Under the pieces are notes generated by a model. It made no database searches. It saw nothing but the letters and a program-made list of their open reading frames with translations, and was not told the origin of the DNA. The position numbers and the translations under genes are program-made. Source: Fidelibacterota bacterium (GTDB lineage: Bacteria > Fidelibacterota > UBA8477 > JABMPR01). From it: a stretch of 64,000 bases of DNA. Shown here in pieces: positions 1 through 8,893 of this stretch. The stretch is taken from NCBI GenBank assembly GCA_016784025.1, contig JADHVL010000003.1, positions 62,001 to 126,000 on the forward strand, given 5' to 3'. The stretch's first letter is position 1. Each line of letters begins with the position of its first letter.

Positions 1-259
1 ATTGTCGCTTCCATGATGCCATATAGTCAGAGATTGTACCGCACTGTCCAATTTGAGCTACGAGATGGACATGATCAGAGTTGAGTTTAAAGGCAATCAC
101 CTGAACAGAGTGAATACTGGCCGCATAAAAAATAATATGTTCCAACAGATGTCCATATTCATACTGATCGAGAATGGAAAATCCCTCGCTCACATTGGTG
201 GTAATGAAATAATATCCAAAACGACGATAGGGCCGTCGCCGTGTATTGCGATGTCGCAT
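1..259 (-). CDS. REP-associated tyrosine transposase (RAYT), Y1_Tnp family, 5' part
   Basis: The first 86 codons of a gene that runs off the left edge of the window. It opens MRHRNTRRRPYRRFGYYFIT and contains NSDHVHLV, the HUH (His-x-His) metal-binding motif of single-strand transposases of the IS200/TnpA_REP type, followed by TISDYMASWKR, a typical RAYT stretch. The catalytic Tyr would lie beyond the edge. RAYTs are domesticated relatives of IS200 transposases that bind and process REP palindromes. The ATG at 257-259 on the minus strand is preceded by AAAGGA. Palindromes at 315-338 and 409-455 lie just upstream of the gene, as expected for a RAYT and its REP elements. Confidence 0.85.
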   Translation of the reverse strand, partial: MRHRNTRRRPYRRFGYYFITTNVSEGFSILDQYEYGHLLEHIIFYAASIHSVQVIAFKLNSDHVHLVAQIGQCGTISDYMASWKRQ

Positions 260-314
260 GGTGGATCCTTTTTATTGGGGTTACGGTAAGTTAAAATGGA
301 TTTGTGCCAGTCCT

Positions 315-338
315 AGGCTGGGATTCGAATCCCAGCCT
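315..338. repeat. Perfect 24-bp palindrome (REP-like)
   Basis: The 24 bases from 315 to 338 equal their own reverse complement, with a central TTCGAA. The outer bases 313/340 also pair. It lies about 55 bp upstream of the RAYT start. A diverged copy of its right half (TTCGAATCCTGGCCTGG) recurs at 444-460, inside the next inverted repeat. The likely role is a REP element recognised by the RAYT protein; this is inferred from position and symmetry. Confidence 0.75.
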
Positions 339-408
339 GGAATATCGCAATCCCGATATGATATGGCAATCCCGACCAGGTAAAACAAGTTCCATGAAAT
401 AAACAAAG

Positions 409-455
409 CCAGGATTGCCTGCGCTCCGCTCGGCTTACTCCGTTTCGAATCCTGG
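409..455. repeat. REP-like inverted repeat with conserved CTCCGCTCGG core
   Basis: CCAGGATT (409-416) pairs with AATCCTGG (448-455) around a 31-base loop. The loop holds CTCCGCTCGG at 424-433. The same 10-mer occurs at 20040-20049 and, in reverse complement, at 30712-30721. This links the RAYT-proximal palindrome to a dispersed repeat family in the same genome. No gene is visible between 260 and 569. Confidence 0.6.
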
Positions 456-569
456 CCTGGATTACCCCCTACCCTCATACTCCCGGCTTGGTGATACACC
501 CACAACAACCCTTGCCACGATTTCATTTCTGAGCATATTTTGAGGATAAATTTTATTCAGGAGAGCAGC

Positions 570-2372
570 ATGCGTTTTACGGTAAGATCTATATACTTTC
601 TGGTTCTGATCTCAACAGGTTTGTGGGGAAAAGGTGTTCATTACACACTTTCCATGTCAGAACCCCACACCCATCTATTTGAGGTTGAGATGCGGCTTGA
701 AGGAGCCAAGGGAACTGAAGTGGTTGCACTTCCTGTTTGGACACCCGGCTCCTATCTCGTGAGAGAATATGCCAAAAATGTCCAGGATATCAGTGCCCGA
801 AGTGAAGATGATACTGTTTTAAAGATCAAGAAGATTGACAAGAATCACTGGCAAGTCAAAGGTAAGGGCAGTCAAGATATCATTGTTTCTTACCGTGTAT
901 ATTCATACGAACACAGTGTCCGGACCAGTTATTTGAATGCTGATCATGCCCTAGTTGTACCGGCTAGCGTCCTTATGTACTGGCAGAAAAACCAACAGCG
1001 AAAACATCATCTTCATATCAATATGCCCCAGAACTGGTCAGAGATTACAACAGCCCTGGAACCGATTAATAAGCCGGGGAATGTGGACTTCATTGCAAAA
1101 GACTATGATGAATTGGTTGACTCTCCCCTTGAGTTGGGAAATCAGCATGTGGTGAATTTCGAAGTTCTGGGAAAACCCCATGTCATGGCTCTGTACGGAG
1201 CCAGCAATTATGATGATTCGGTGCTGGTCGGTGATATTACAAAAATTATTGAAGCTGAAACAAAAATCTTCGGTGACCTGCCCTATGAACACTACAGTTT
1301 CATCTTTCATGTAGAAGAAGGGCGCGGTGGTCTGGAACATGCTAATTCCTCAGTCAACTTTATTAGACGCTGGTCTTTTAATGATGAGAAACGCTATAAA
1401 AGCTTTCTGTCTTTAGTAGCTCATGAATTTTTCCATACCTGGAATGTGAAACGCATTGTTCCAAAGGGCGTGGCCAGTTTTGACTATGACAAAGAAAACT
1501 ATCTGGAGGAGCTCTGGATGGCTGAGGGATTTACCAGCTACTATGATGAACTCATACTTCAAAGGATTGAGCACATCGATAGAGAAGCATATCTGGAAGT
1601 TTTGAAGGATGAAATCAATACACTGGAAAGCCGTCCTGGAAGGCTTCACCAATCCGTGGCAGAAGCCAGTTATGATGCTTGGATCAAATATTATCGCTCG
1701 AATGAGCACTCCAGCAACTCAACCATATCCTATTACAATAAGGGACACTTGCTGGGACTGCTTTTGGATATCAAAATCATTGCTGCAACAGATGGCAAAT
1801 CCAGTCTGGATGATGTCATGTTCAGATTGAATCGCGATTTTGCCCAGAAACAGAAGGGCTATACCAGTGATGATGTACGTAAGGTCTGCGAAGCTGTGAG
1901 CGGCTTGAAGTTGACCAGCTTTTTCGAAGATTTTGTGTTTGGTGTCGAGCCTCTGCCCTATGATGATGTCTTTGCTCTGGCCGGTCTGGATGTAGACTCA
2001 ACCACAGAGAAGAGTTCCTATCTGGGAACAACGCTACGTGACAGAAGTGGTCGCATTGTGATCACCTCGGTAGTCGAGAATTCGCCGGCCTGGGATGCCG
2101 GTCTTAATGTTCATGATGAATTGGTAGCCATTGATGGCTTCAGAGTGAAAAGTTCAAAACCAGACTACTTCAGAGAAAAGGTCCCAGGTGACAGGATTAT
2201 CTGTACGGTGAGTCGCAATGGCATTCTGGTAGATATTCATCTTACGGTTGGGTTTGAACCCACCACCATTTCAGAACTCAAACAAATCGAGAAGCCGGAT
2301 GAACATCAGAAGCTGGTTTTTGAGAAGTGGTTGGGATTACCCTGGGAGGCGGAAATCCTGGATGAAGAGTAA
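570..2372 (+). CDS. M61 family metallopeptidase with PDZ domain
   Basis: A 600-residue exported zinc aminopeptidase of the glycyl-aminopeptidase (M61) type. The zinc site is HEFFHTWN (His285, Glu286, His289), and the third ligand is probably Glu319 in LWMAEGFTSYY; both blocks are M61 signatures. A PDZ-like domain occupies roughly residues 480-570. I chose the ATG at 570 over an in-frame ATG at 540: CAGGAGAG lies just upstream, and the protein then opens with a signal peptide (basic MRFTVR, then a hydrophobic stretch ending near STGLWG). The probable site of action is the periplasm or cell surface. The substrate cannot be told from sequence. A degraded copy of this gene's 3' end lies at 6172-6225. 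Confidence 0.9.
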   Translation: MRFTVRSIYFLVLISTGLWGKGVHYTLSMSEPHTHLFEVEMRLEGAKGTEVVALPVWTPGSYLVREYAKNVQDISARSEDDTVLKIKKIDKNHWQVKGKGSQDIIVSYRVYSYEHSVRTSYLNADHALVVPASVLMYWQKNQQRKHHLHINMPQNWSEITTALEPINKPGNVDFIAKDYDELVDSPLELGNQHVVNFEVLGKPHVMALYGASNYDDSVLVGDITKIIEAETKIFGDLPYEHYSFIFHVEEGRGGLEHANSSVNFIRRWSFNDEKRYKSFLSLVAHEFFHTWNVKRIVPKGVASFDYDKENYLEELWMAEGFTSYYDELILQRIEHIDREAYLEVLKDEINTLESRPGRLHQSVAEASYDAWIKYYRSNEHSSNSTISYYNKGHLLGLLLDIKIIAATDGKSSLDDVMFRLNRDFAQKQKGYTSDDVRKVCEAVSGLKLTSFFEDFVFGVEPLPYDDVFALAGLDVDSTTEKSSYLGTTLRDRSGRIVITSVVENSPAWDAGLNVHDELVAIDGFRVKSSKPDYFREKVPGDRIICTVSRNGILVDIHLTVGFEPTTISELKQIEKPDEHQKLVFEKWLGLPWEAEILDEE

Positions 2373-2410
2373 TGCTTAAGCAGGGGGATCTTAGGTACTA
2401 TACACGTCCT

Positions 2411-2451
2411 TAGCGCTGAAATAGCGTTTTTAAAACGAACAGCGCTACTTT
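2411..2451. terminator. Bidirectional terminator between convergent genes
   Basis: TAGCGCTG (2411-2418) pairs perfectly with CAGCGCTA (2440-2447). Inside it CGTTTT pairs with AAAACG. CTTTT follows on the plus strand. It lies between the M61 gene and the convergent lipoprotein gene, so it may serve both. Confidence 0.55.
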
Positions 2452-2459
2452 TGTATCAA

Positions 2460-2879
2460 CTATAATGAATACAAGCTGATTACATCAATATTCTCAACAT
2501 CAGAGTCAGCGACTGTAACGAGGTCGGGTTCCAAATCCAAGTCCTGGGGATTGACTCCATGAAAGCCCAGCCGATCGGTGTCAGCATCAAATTCTAGATT
2601 TCCATTGCTATCATCTACTGCTAGCAGATAATACTCACCAGCCTCTACACCTAGAATCGTGTAGCGACCGCTATTATCTGTAATACTTCCATTTGAAAGA
2701 TTGAGCCCCTCAGCAATGGTTGTCCCTTCAACTAAAAGGACAAGAGCTCCAGCCACAACATTGCCATCGTGGCTTACTTCACCAGATATATCGATGATTG
2801 CCTTATCCAATTCCTCCTCAAGTCCACAGGATAACAGACTTAGTGTCATTACTGCAAGAAACGTGGTCACTATTTTCAT
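2460..2879 (-). CDS. Small lipoprotein with carboxypeptidase-regulatory-like fold
   Basis: 139 residues starting MKIVTTFLAVMTLSLLSCG, a clear lipoprotein signal with lipobox LLSC. The mature part (ISGEVSHDGNVVAGALVLLVEG, split here by family features: ISGEV, GALV, GRYTILGVEAGEYYLLAVDD) is one CarboxypepD-regulatory/transthyretin-like beta-sandwich with the typical gly-xx-tyr-tyr-leu pattern. An in-frame ATG six codons upstream exists, but AAGGTGAT sits directly before the chosen ATG. No enzymatic domain is attached, so the role is unknown; surface display or scaffolding is a guess. The Shine-Dalgarno region forms one arm of an 11-bp inverted repeat (2879-2940). Confidence 0.65.
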   Translation of the reverse strand: MKIVTTFLAVMTLSLLSCGLEEELDKAIIDISGEVSHDGNVVAGALVLLVEGTTIAEGLNLSNGSITDNSGRYTILGVEAGEYYLLAVDDSNGNLEFDADTDRLGFHGVNPQDLDLEPDLVTVADSDVENIDVISLYSL

Positions 2880-2940
2880 GATATCACCTTCATTCAATAT
2901 TTAACTATTCTCAAATAGAAACAAATTTCAGGTGATATCA
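2879..2940 (-). promoter_or_regulatory. Inverted repeat that could sequester the lipoprotein RBS
   Basis: TGATATCACCT (2879-2889) and AGGTGATATCA (2930-2940) are perfect reverse complements, separated by 40 bases. In the minus-strand mRNA the 3' arm covers the Shine-Dalgarno AAGGTGAT and the A of the start codon. Pairing would close the ribosome site if transcription starts upstream of 2940. The rest of the interval to 3182 shows no gene. Confidence 0.45.
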
Positions 2941-3182
2941 AACGAGTAATTCATTCAATTGCCACGACTCGACATAATGCAATTCGCCTGATCACTCATT
3001 TGCCCAATCGGGGTCACATTCGGGATACCGATTTATTGACCAGTGGTCATATCACTACATTCTTACATAAAATTAACTCAAGACCTAAAAACCTGCATTT
3101 GTAAAGGTTTTGTAGGGGTGACGGATAGGCCATTTTTCGTAAATTTAGGCAATGAACTTTGGAATCAAAAGGGGAGATAGTC

Positions 3183-6143
3183 ATGAAAAACAGAATCAGC
3201 ACCATCATGAGGACCAACGTCATCCTGATCCTTGCAATCATGTTGTCCAATATCTGTGCCTTTGGACAGGATTTTGACAATGTTGAAGTGGATTGGATGC
3301 AAACATATGGTTCAGAACTTATTTCAGCTGACAATAGAAGCGTTGATATGGTTCTTGATGTAAATGGGAATGTTTATGTTCTGGGCATAAGTGATCTAAG
3401 CTCTTCTTATTTTCCAAGTACAGAGAAGAATTACTCCGTCACCAAATTTACCCCCAATGGTGATTTTATCTGGGAGGCTCAATATAATGGACCAGCGAAT
3501 GAGCACGATTTAGCATCAGCTCTGACAGTAGATGAAGTAGAAAATGTCTATATCACAGGTAGAAGCTATGGATTGAATGGCAATTATGAAATTGCCACGG
3601 TCAAATATACATCAGATGGTACTGAGGCGTGGGTGGCAAGATATAATGGTCTGAATAACAATGGAGCAAGAGCGAAAACACTACGCGTAGATTCTGCCGG
3701 AAACATCTATGTCATGGGACTGAGTAATGGAATATCAGGGGGAATAAATGAACCAATTATCATCAAATACGCCTCGGATGGTAATGAAATGTGGGTAACT
3801 AGTGCAAATAACTCTGAGGTAGAGCTGTTTGACGCAAGGGAAATGGTATTGGATAGTGCTGGCAATATCATTATTACAGGTGAAACTATATCAGATAGCA
3901 GCTCTGCATTTAAGACTATTCGGTATACACCAGATGGTATCCAGATGTGGGCTGCTATATATAGTGGCAATGGCATTGGTTGGAATTCGCCAATAGATAT
4001 GGTTGTTGACAACGAGGGCACTGTCTATGTGGTTGGTACCAGTATTGAATCGGACAGTGTGGGCAAAGCTATCACAATAAAATATTCATCAAATGGAGTT
4101 GAAACCTGGGTCGTTGAAATTAATGAACATGGAAATGATTGGGTTCAACCATCAGCACTAGCTGTTGATGCAAATGCAAATGTATATGTAACAGGCCATG
4201 CTTTTGAAAATGACAGTCTTATCAGCTACTCGACAGTAAAGTATTCTTCAGATGGTATTGAAGCCTGGGTTGCTGCATATAGTACGTCAGAAAATAGCTG
4301 GACTCAGCCCACAGCAATGGCTTTAGACGCCGATGCAAACATATATGTTACTGGTATTACAAGTGATAGTCTTCTCAAATATTCAACGATAAAGTATTCT
4401 CCTGATGGAACTGAAATCTGGGTAGCTGAAAATAGTGATCCTGGAAATAATTGGGAAGGCCCCGTCGGATTGGCTGTTGATGCAATTGGAAATGTTTTTG
4501 TAACTAGTACTGCTCAGGATGCAAATGGTCATTCAAATTCAGTAACAACCAAATATTCAGCAGAGGGTAATGAGCTGTTGATCATCAGATATGCTCGAAA
4601 ATACAGTTGGGATAACATCTCAGACCTAGTTTTGGACACAGATGGTAATATTTATGTGACTGGTAGAAGTGAAGGCGCTGAAGGGAACCAAGACTATGCA
4701 ACGGTAAAATATTTTCCAGACGGTAATGAGGCTTGGACAGCCAGATACAATGGACCGGGAAATGGATTTGATTGGCCGCAAGCATTGGTTGTTGACCTGT
4801 TGGGAAATGTCATAGTTACGGGCAGGAGTCCTGGGTCCAGTGATGATAACGACTATGCGACCATCAAATATTCACCTGACGGCAATGAAGTGTGGGTAGC
4901 CAGATATAATGGGCAGGGAAATGATGATGATAACGCAACTGCTCTAACTGTAGACGCCCAAGGGAATATCTTTGTGACTGGTTATGGCTATGGATTAGCC
5001 GGCAATGAAGATTACGCTACAATCAAGTATTCACCAGAAGGTGATGAAATATGGGTTGCCGGATATAATGGAACTGGAGATGATCGAGATGTGGCATTCT
5101 CCTTGACAACCGACTCTGAAGGCTATGTGTATGTGACTGGATACAGTAAAGGATTAGATAGCAATTCGGATTATTTAACCATCAAATATACTCCGGATGG
5201 TACTGAATTGTGGGTAGCTAGATACAACGGTCCAGGGAATGGTTGGGATATTGCAAAAAACGTGGTTGTTGATGGAGGAGGAAATGTCTTCATAACTGGT
5301 GGTAGTGTAGGGCTGGATGGTGGTTATGATTATGCTACAGTAAAATATAATTCGATTGGTGTTGAGACCTGGTTGAGTAGATACAATGGACCTGTATCCG
5401 GGTTTGATATAGGGTGGTACCTGAGTTTGGATTCAACAGGAAACCTCTTAGTGTCCGGAACTAGTGATGCATCTGAAACTGATTGTGATTTTGTCATAAT
5501 CAAATACTTACCCGATGGTAGTGAAGCCTGGATTACAAGATCTGAGGCAGGAAACAACTGGGATGTAGCAAGTGGTATGGAAATTGATCCTGAAGGGAAT
5601 ATTTATGTGACTGGCACTAGTATTATATCGGAAACCGATAGAGATTTTGTGACGATCAAATATTCGCCAGAGGGTGACGAAATCTGGATGACCAGTTTTA
5701 GTGAAACAGAGAATAGTTGGGATGAAGCTGACTGCATAGCCCTGGATGCAGATGGCAATGTTTATGTTGGTGGAACATCGAGCTATGGTGAATCATCATT
5801 TTTTAAAACGATCAAATATTTTCAATCAACCCTAACTACTTCAGGAAGTGTTGGTTACGTTCCAGAAAGTTTTCAGCTCCACCAGAATCACCCCAACCCC
5901 TTCAATCCCACTACAACCATCATCTACTCACTTCCTGAACAATCCTCAACCAAACTGACAGTATTCGATATTAAGGGTCAGGAAGTCACGGTTCTCAGTG
6001 AATCAGAAAAACCACCAGGCTTCTACGAAGTTCAATGGAATGGGATGGATCAGTCAGGAAATCAGGTGAGCACAGGCGTGTATTTCTGTCGACTGGAAGC
6101 GGGGGAATTTAGCCAGACTATAAAGATGGTTTACTTGAGATAA
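3183..6143 (+). CDS. Secreted SBBP beta-propeller repeat protein with T9SS-type C-terminal domain
   Basis: 986 residues. After a signal peptide (MKNRISTIMRTNV, hydrophobic core, ending near CAFGQ) come 16 recognisable copies of a roughly 50-residue SBBP-type repeat. Each has a core like GNVYVTGxS, then YATIKYSPDG and WVARYNGPGN. The last 85 or so residues form a FlgD/Por-type sorting domain: HPNPFNPTTTI, then VFDIKGQEV, then STGVYFCRL and a basic end. In FCB bacteria this domain directs type IX secretion or surface attachment. The ATG at 3183 follows GGGGAGAT and is preferred to one 24 bases upstream. The protein is probably extracellular; its ligand is unknown. Confidence 0.85.
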   Translation: MKNRISTIMRTNVILILAIMLSNICAFGQDFDNVEVDWMQTYGSELISADNRSVDMVLDVNGNVYVLGISDLSSSYFPSTEKNYSVTKFTPNGDFIWEAQYNGPANEHDLASALTVDEVENVYITGRSYGLNGNYEIATVKYTSDGTEAWVARYNGLNNNGARAKTLRVDSAGNIYVMGLSNGISGGINEPIIIKYASDGNEMWVTSANNSEVELFDAREMVLDSAGNIIITGETISDSSSAFKTIRYTPDGIQMWAAIYSGNGIGWNSPIDMVVDNEGTVYVVGTSIESDSVGKAITIKYSSNGVETWVVEINEHGNDWVQPSALAVDANANVYVTGHAFENDSLISYSTVKYSSDGIEAWVAAYSTSENSWTQPTAMALDADANIYVTGITSDSLLKYSTIKYSPDGTEIWVAENSDPGNNWEGPVGLAVDAIGNVFVTSTAQDANGHSNSVTTKYSAEGNELLIIRYARKYSWDNISDLVLDTDGNIYVTGRSEGAEGNQDYATVKYFPDGNEAWTARYNGPGNGFDWPQALVVDLLGNVIVTGRSPGSSDDNDYATIKYSPDGNEVWVARYNGQGNDDDNATALTVDAQGNIFVTGYGYGLAGNEDYATIKYSPEGDEIWVAGYNGTGDDRDVAFSLTTDSEGYVYVTGYSKGLDSNSDYLTIKYTPDGTELWVARYNGPGNGWDIAKNVVVDGGGNVFITGGSVGLDGGYDYATVKYNSIGVETWLSRYNGPVSGFDIGWYLSLDSTGNLLVSGTSDASETDCDFVIIKYLPDGSEAWITRSEAGNNWDVASGMEIDPEGNIYVTGTSIISETDRDFVTIKYSPEGDEIWMTSFSETENSWDEADCIALDADGNVYVGGTSSYGESSFFKTIKYFQSTLTTSGSVGYVPESFQLHQNHPNPFNPTTTIIYSLPEQSSTKLTVFDIKGQEVTVLSESEKPPGFYEVQWNGMDQSGNQVSTGVYFCRLEAGEFSQTIKMVYLR

Positions 6144-6171
6144 TATCGTGGATTAACCAGCTATTCCCAAT

Positions 6172-6225
6172 CTGGTTTTTGAGAAGTGGCTGAGCATTCC
6201 ATAGCTCGATGAACCTGATGATTAA
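6172..6225 (+). pseudogene. Relic of the 3' end of an M61 peptidase gene
   Basis: CTGGTTTTTGAGAAGTGG at 6172-6189 is identical to 2313-2330 near the end of the M61 gene. The reading continues LVFEKWLSIP, stop, LDEPDD, stop, against LVFEKWLGLPWEAEILDEE in the intact gene. The match stops abruptly upstream. This looks like what remains of a second or recombined M61 copy. It cannot be functional because of its length and the internal TAG. Confidence 0.7.
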
Positions 6226-6287
6226 GCATTTTTTAGGAATATGTTGAATGTATCGGAAGTAGTGCTAGATAAAGCTTCAAAACCAAT

Positions 6288-7094
6288 CTAGGTTTCGTTT
6301 TTGTCAATTGCCCTCATGACTTTGCGCTGAAGAAATCCCTTAAAGAATGTGTTTAGAAAAGGTATCAGACCAAGCTTACCTGGAATGTAGACAGTTTTTT
6401 TATCTCGCTCAATGGCCTGGATAATTTGGGCCACACAAACCTCAAGACTGACAGATTCGCTGGTATGTTTCCTTGCGGAATGAGCGTGTTTTTTTCCATC
6501 TGCCCCAAAGGCGTTATCCCTGAGATTGGTACCCCTGATCCAGCTCAACACCGCTTCGAGAATAGTGATTTCACCTCTTTGCTCCATATCCAGAGTTTCT
6601 AAAAAACCATGTAAGGCATGCTTTGATGCAACGTAACCAGAGTGATTGGGGAATCCCATGATGGCTTGAGCTGTTGAACAACTTACAATTTTTCCGTTGG
6701 TCTGTTTCAATGAGGGCAGAGCAGCATGACAACAGTTTACTGCTCCATGATAATTGACATCCATCAAATCCTGGAAAAATGAGAGATCGGTAATATCCTC
6801 AAAACGACTCCACATACTGATACCAGCATTCAGGATAAGCCCATCAAGTTTGCCGTAAGCATCCACGGTAGCTTTAACCATGTTGTGGCAAGCATCAAGA
6901 TCAGTGATATCGGTTTGAACAGCTAGAGCAGATCCACCTGAGGCGTTGATGGAATCACACACCCGTTTGAGCTCATCCGCTCTCCGGGCAGCACAGACAA
7001 CCCTGGCACCCCGTTGAGCGAGTACACGCGCTAGCGCTTCCCCAATACCAGAAGAAGCCCCGGTGATAATAAAGACCTTTCCTGCTACGTTCAT
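6288..7094 (-). CDS. Short-chain dehydrogenase/reductase
   Basis: 268 residues, a classical SDR. The NAD(P)-binding motif TGASSGIG is at residues 12-19, the NAG motif is LILNAGIS, and the catalytic set is Ser (SCSTAQ) and Tyr-x3-Lys (GYVASKHAL). An Arg pair after the glycine motif (AARRADEL) suggests NADPH. It is the last gene of a four-gene minus-strand run, 29 bases after the AGPS-like gene. In that setting, reduction of acyl- or alkyl-dihydroxyacetone phosphate, or of another lipid ketone, is plausible; this is inference from neighbours only. Confidence 0.85.
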   Translation of the reverse strand: MNVAGKVFIITGASSGIGEALARVLAQRGARVVCAARRADELKRVCDSINASGGSALAVQTDITDLDACHNMVKATVDAYGKLDGLILNAGISMWSRFEDITDLSFFQDLMDVNYHGAVNCCHAALPSLKQTNGKIVSCSTAQAIMGFPNHSGYVASKHALHGFLETLDMEQRGEITILEAVLSWIRGTNLRDNAFGADGKKHAHSARKHTSESVSLEVCVAQIIQAIERDKKTVYIPGKLGLIPFLNTFFKGFLQRKVMRAIDKNET

Positions 7095-7123
7095 TCCTGA
7101 ATCAATCTGAAAGTCTGTTTAGC

Positions 7124-8893
7124 TTATTCAGCGAAAATATTGTTCCGGACACCAAAAATATTTTTCGGGTCGTGGGAGGTCTTGATTTTCTTCAGCCAAT
7201 CTATACTGGCTGGGGAAATAGTCCCCTTCATGAAATCCTTACGCAGTTTGCCAACACCGTGATGATGGGAAATTGATCCACCATTTTCCATAATGGCATC
7301 TCGCATGGCATGTTCCATTGAAGTAAAAACCTCGATGGGATTGCTCACCCCTTTGACATTAATGGCGAACATGAAATAAATGCAAACACCGGTATGGTAG
7401 ATTTGAGGAACACGATAAGAAAGATATGGCCTTCCAGGGACATTATGCTTTTTGTGGAGCTCCGTTAATCGATCATTTGCAGCCTTACACACATCGTCGA
7501 TTTTACTCCAGGGAACAGAAGTCTCCATGGTCTCACCAACAATGTGGTAGCGGGTCATAAAGTCTCTGATATAGGCTATGGCAAAAGTAAGGTTGTAGCC
7601 TTTCTTACCATTTTCAGAACCACCAATCATCCCATTATATTTTTTTGTCAGTCTTTTTATCGTTTTCTGCTGGAAGGCTACCTCATCACGCGATCCCTCT
7701 AATTTAAAAGAGGTAACGACCATTTTATATGGATCGAATTTCTTCACATTTAAGACAACGAATTTTTCAATTTTTTTGATCCAAACCTTCATTCCTGTTG
7801 CTTTGGCATTCAAGGCCTGTCCAAAACGGAATTGGGCATTGTCCATGAGTCGAGCACTGGCAGGTACAGCTCCTGTTTGCGAAAGTTCATTCATGAAAGC
7901 CACACCTATTTTCCAATCGTGGAAAAGAGCAGAATTAAAATCTGAGGCTTCAGGGAGTGCGAACACCTTTAAAGTGGCTTTGGTGATGATCCCGAAGTTT
8001 CCTTCGGAGCCGATAAGTATGTTTCGTGGACTAACTCCAATGGATGCCCGGGTAATGGGCTCGATCTGTTCTACGATGCCAGTTGGCGTAATCATGGTTA
8101 CATTTTCAACAATGTCTTCAATGTTACCATAGCGATTTTTTTTCATCCCACTGGCATTAGTGGAAATCCAGCCTCCCAGAGTAGATAGCTCGATACTGTC
8201 TGGTTCATGACCTGTGGTCAGTCCCTTGGCTTCCAGGAGTTCTTCCAGTACGCTACCCGTGATGCCAGCCTCAACAACGACGCGTCGGTTTTCCTCATCA
8301 ATTGATAGTATTGCATCCATACGTCGCGTATCTACGGCAACAACCATACGATCCTCTATCTCAGGAACCTGGAGTGCATTACTAACGCTTGTGCCACCGC
8401 CATAGGGGATAAGACACACATCATGCTCCAGTGCGAGCTTAATCAAATTTTGGGCTTCATCTTCGGACTCAATGTAAAAAACCATATCAGTTGCTCTGTC
8501 AAGTTTGGCAAAGACGACTTTATACACTTCATCTGTGGTCTGACCCTGGCTGTGCATGAGTCTCTCTTCACTACCAAAGGAAAATCTATCAACAGGAAAT
8601 TTAGATTTGACAGCATCTACAAAAACCTTGTTGATATTGGCCTCCTGTACCGGCTTATCTACAACTTCCTCTAAAACATCATCGACCTCGATCTTCATTT
8701 CCAGCATCTCTTCCACATAGGGAATGAAGTCTGGCATATCGAATCCACAGAGCTCATAGCGGTCGCCAGTCATACTTACTGTACGATCCTGGTTCAGAAT
8801 AAATTCTGAATCCCTAAAACCCCATTTGTTTCCCCAGTTGGCACTATTGACAGCGTAAAATTTTTCTTTCTTGGGAGGTGTACTATTTTTCAT
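7124..8893 (-). CDS. FAD-binding oxidase, alkyldihydroxyacetonephosphate synthase-like
   Basis: 589 residues. The N-terminal half is an FAD-binding type 4 (VAO/PCMH) domain with IPYGGGTSVSNAL and ELSTLGGWIST. The C-terminal half ends with GSISHHHGVGKLRKDF, the His-rich active-site block of alkylglycerone-phosphate synthase (AGPS), followed by KNIFGVRN. AGPS swaps the acyl chain of acyl-DHAP for a fatty alcohol, giving the ether bond of ether lipids. Length and motif order fit AGPS better than glycolate oxidase or lactate dehydrogenase subunits. It overlaps the acyltransferase gene by 11 bases, which suggests translational coupling. The true substrate is unproven. Confidence 0.8.
   Translation of the reverse strand: MKNSTPPKKEKFYAVNSANWGNKWGFRDSEFILNQDRTVSMTGDRYELCGFDMPDFIPYVEEMLEMKIEVDDVLEEVVDKPVQEANINKVFVDAVKSKFPVDRFSFGSEERLMHSQGQTTDEVYKVVFAKLDRATDMVFYIESEDEAQNLIKLALEHDVCLIPYGGGTSVSNALQVPEIEDRMVVAVDTRRMDAILSIDEENRRVVVEAGITGSVLEELLEAKGLTTGHEPDSIELSTLGGWISTNASGMKKNRYGNIEDIVENVTMITPTGIVEQIEPITRASIGVSPRNILIGSEGNFGIITKATLKVFALPEASDFNSALFHDWKIGVAFMNELSQTGAVPASARLMDNAQFRFGQALNAKATGMKVWIKKIEKFVVLNVKKFDPYKMVVTSFKLEGSRDEVAFQQKTIKRLTKKYNGMIGGSENGKKGYNLTFAIAYIRDFMTRYHIVGETMETSVPWSKIDDVCKAANDRLTELHKKHNVPGRPYLSYRVPQIYHTGVCIYFMFAINVKGVSNPIEVFTSMEHAMRDAIMENGGSISHHHGVGKLRKDFMKGTISPASIDWLKKIKTSHDPKNIFGVRNNIFAE

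Noticed and set aside
6280-6299. AAACC/GGTTT hairpin with a T run as a terminator for the SBBP gene
   Set aside because: The stem is only five pairs and it overlaps the end of the SDR gene on the other strand; not strong enough to list.
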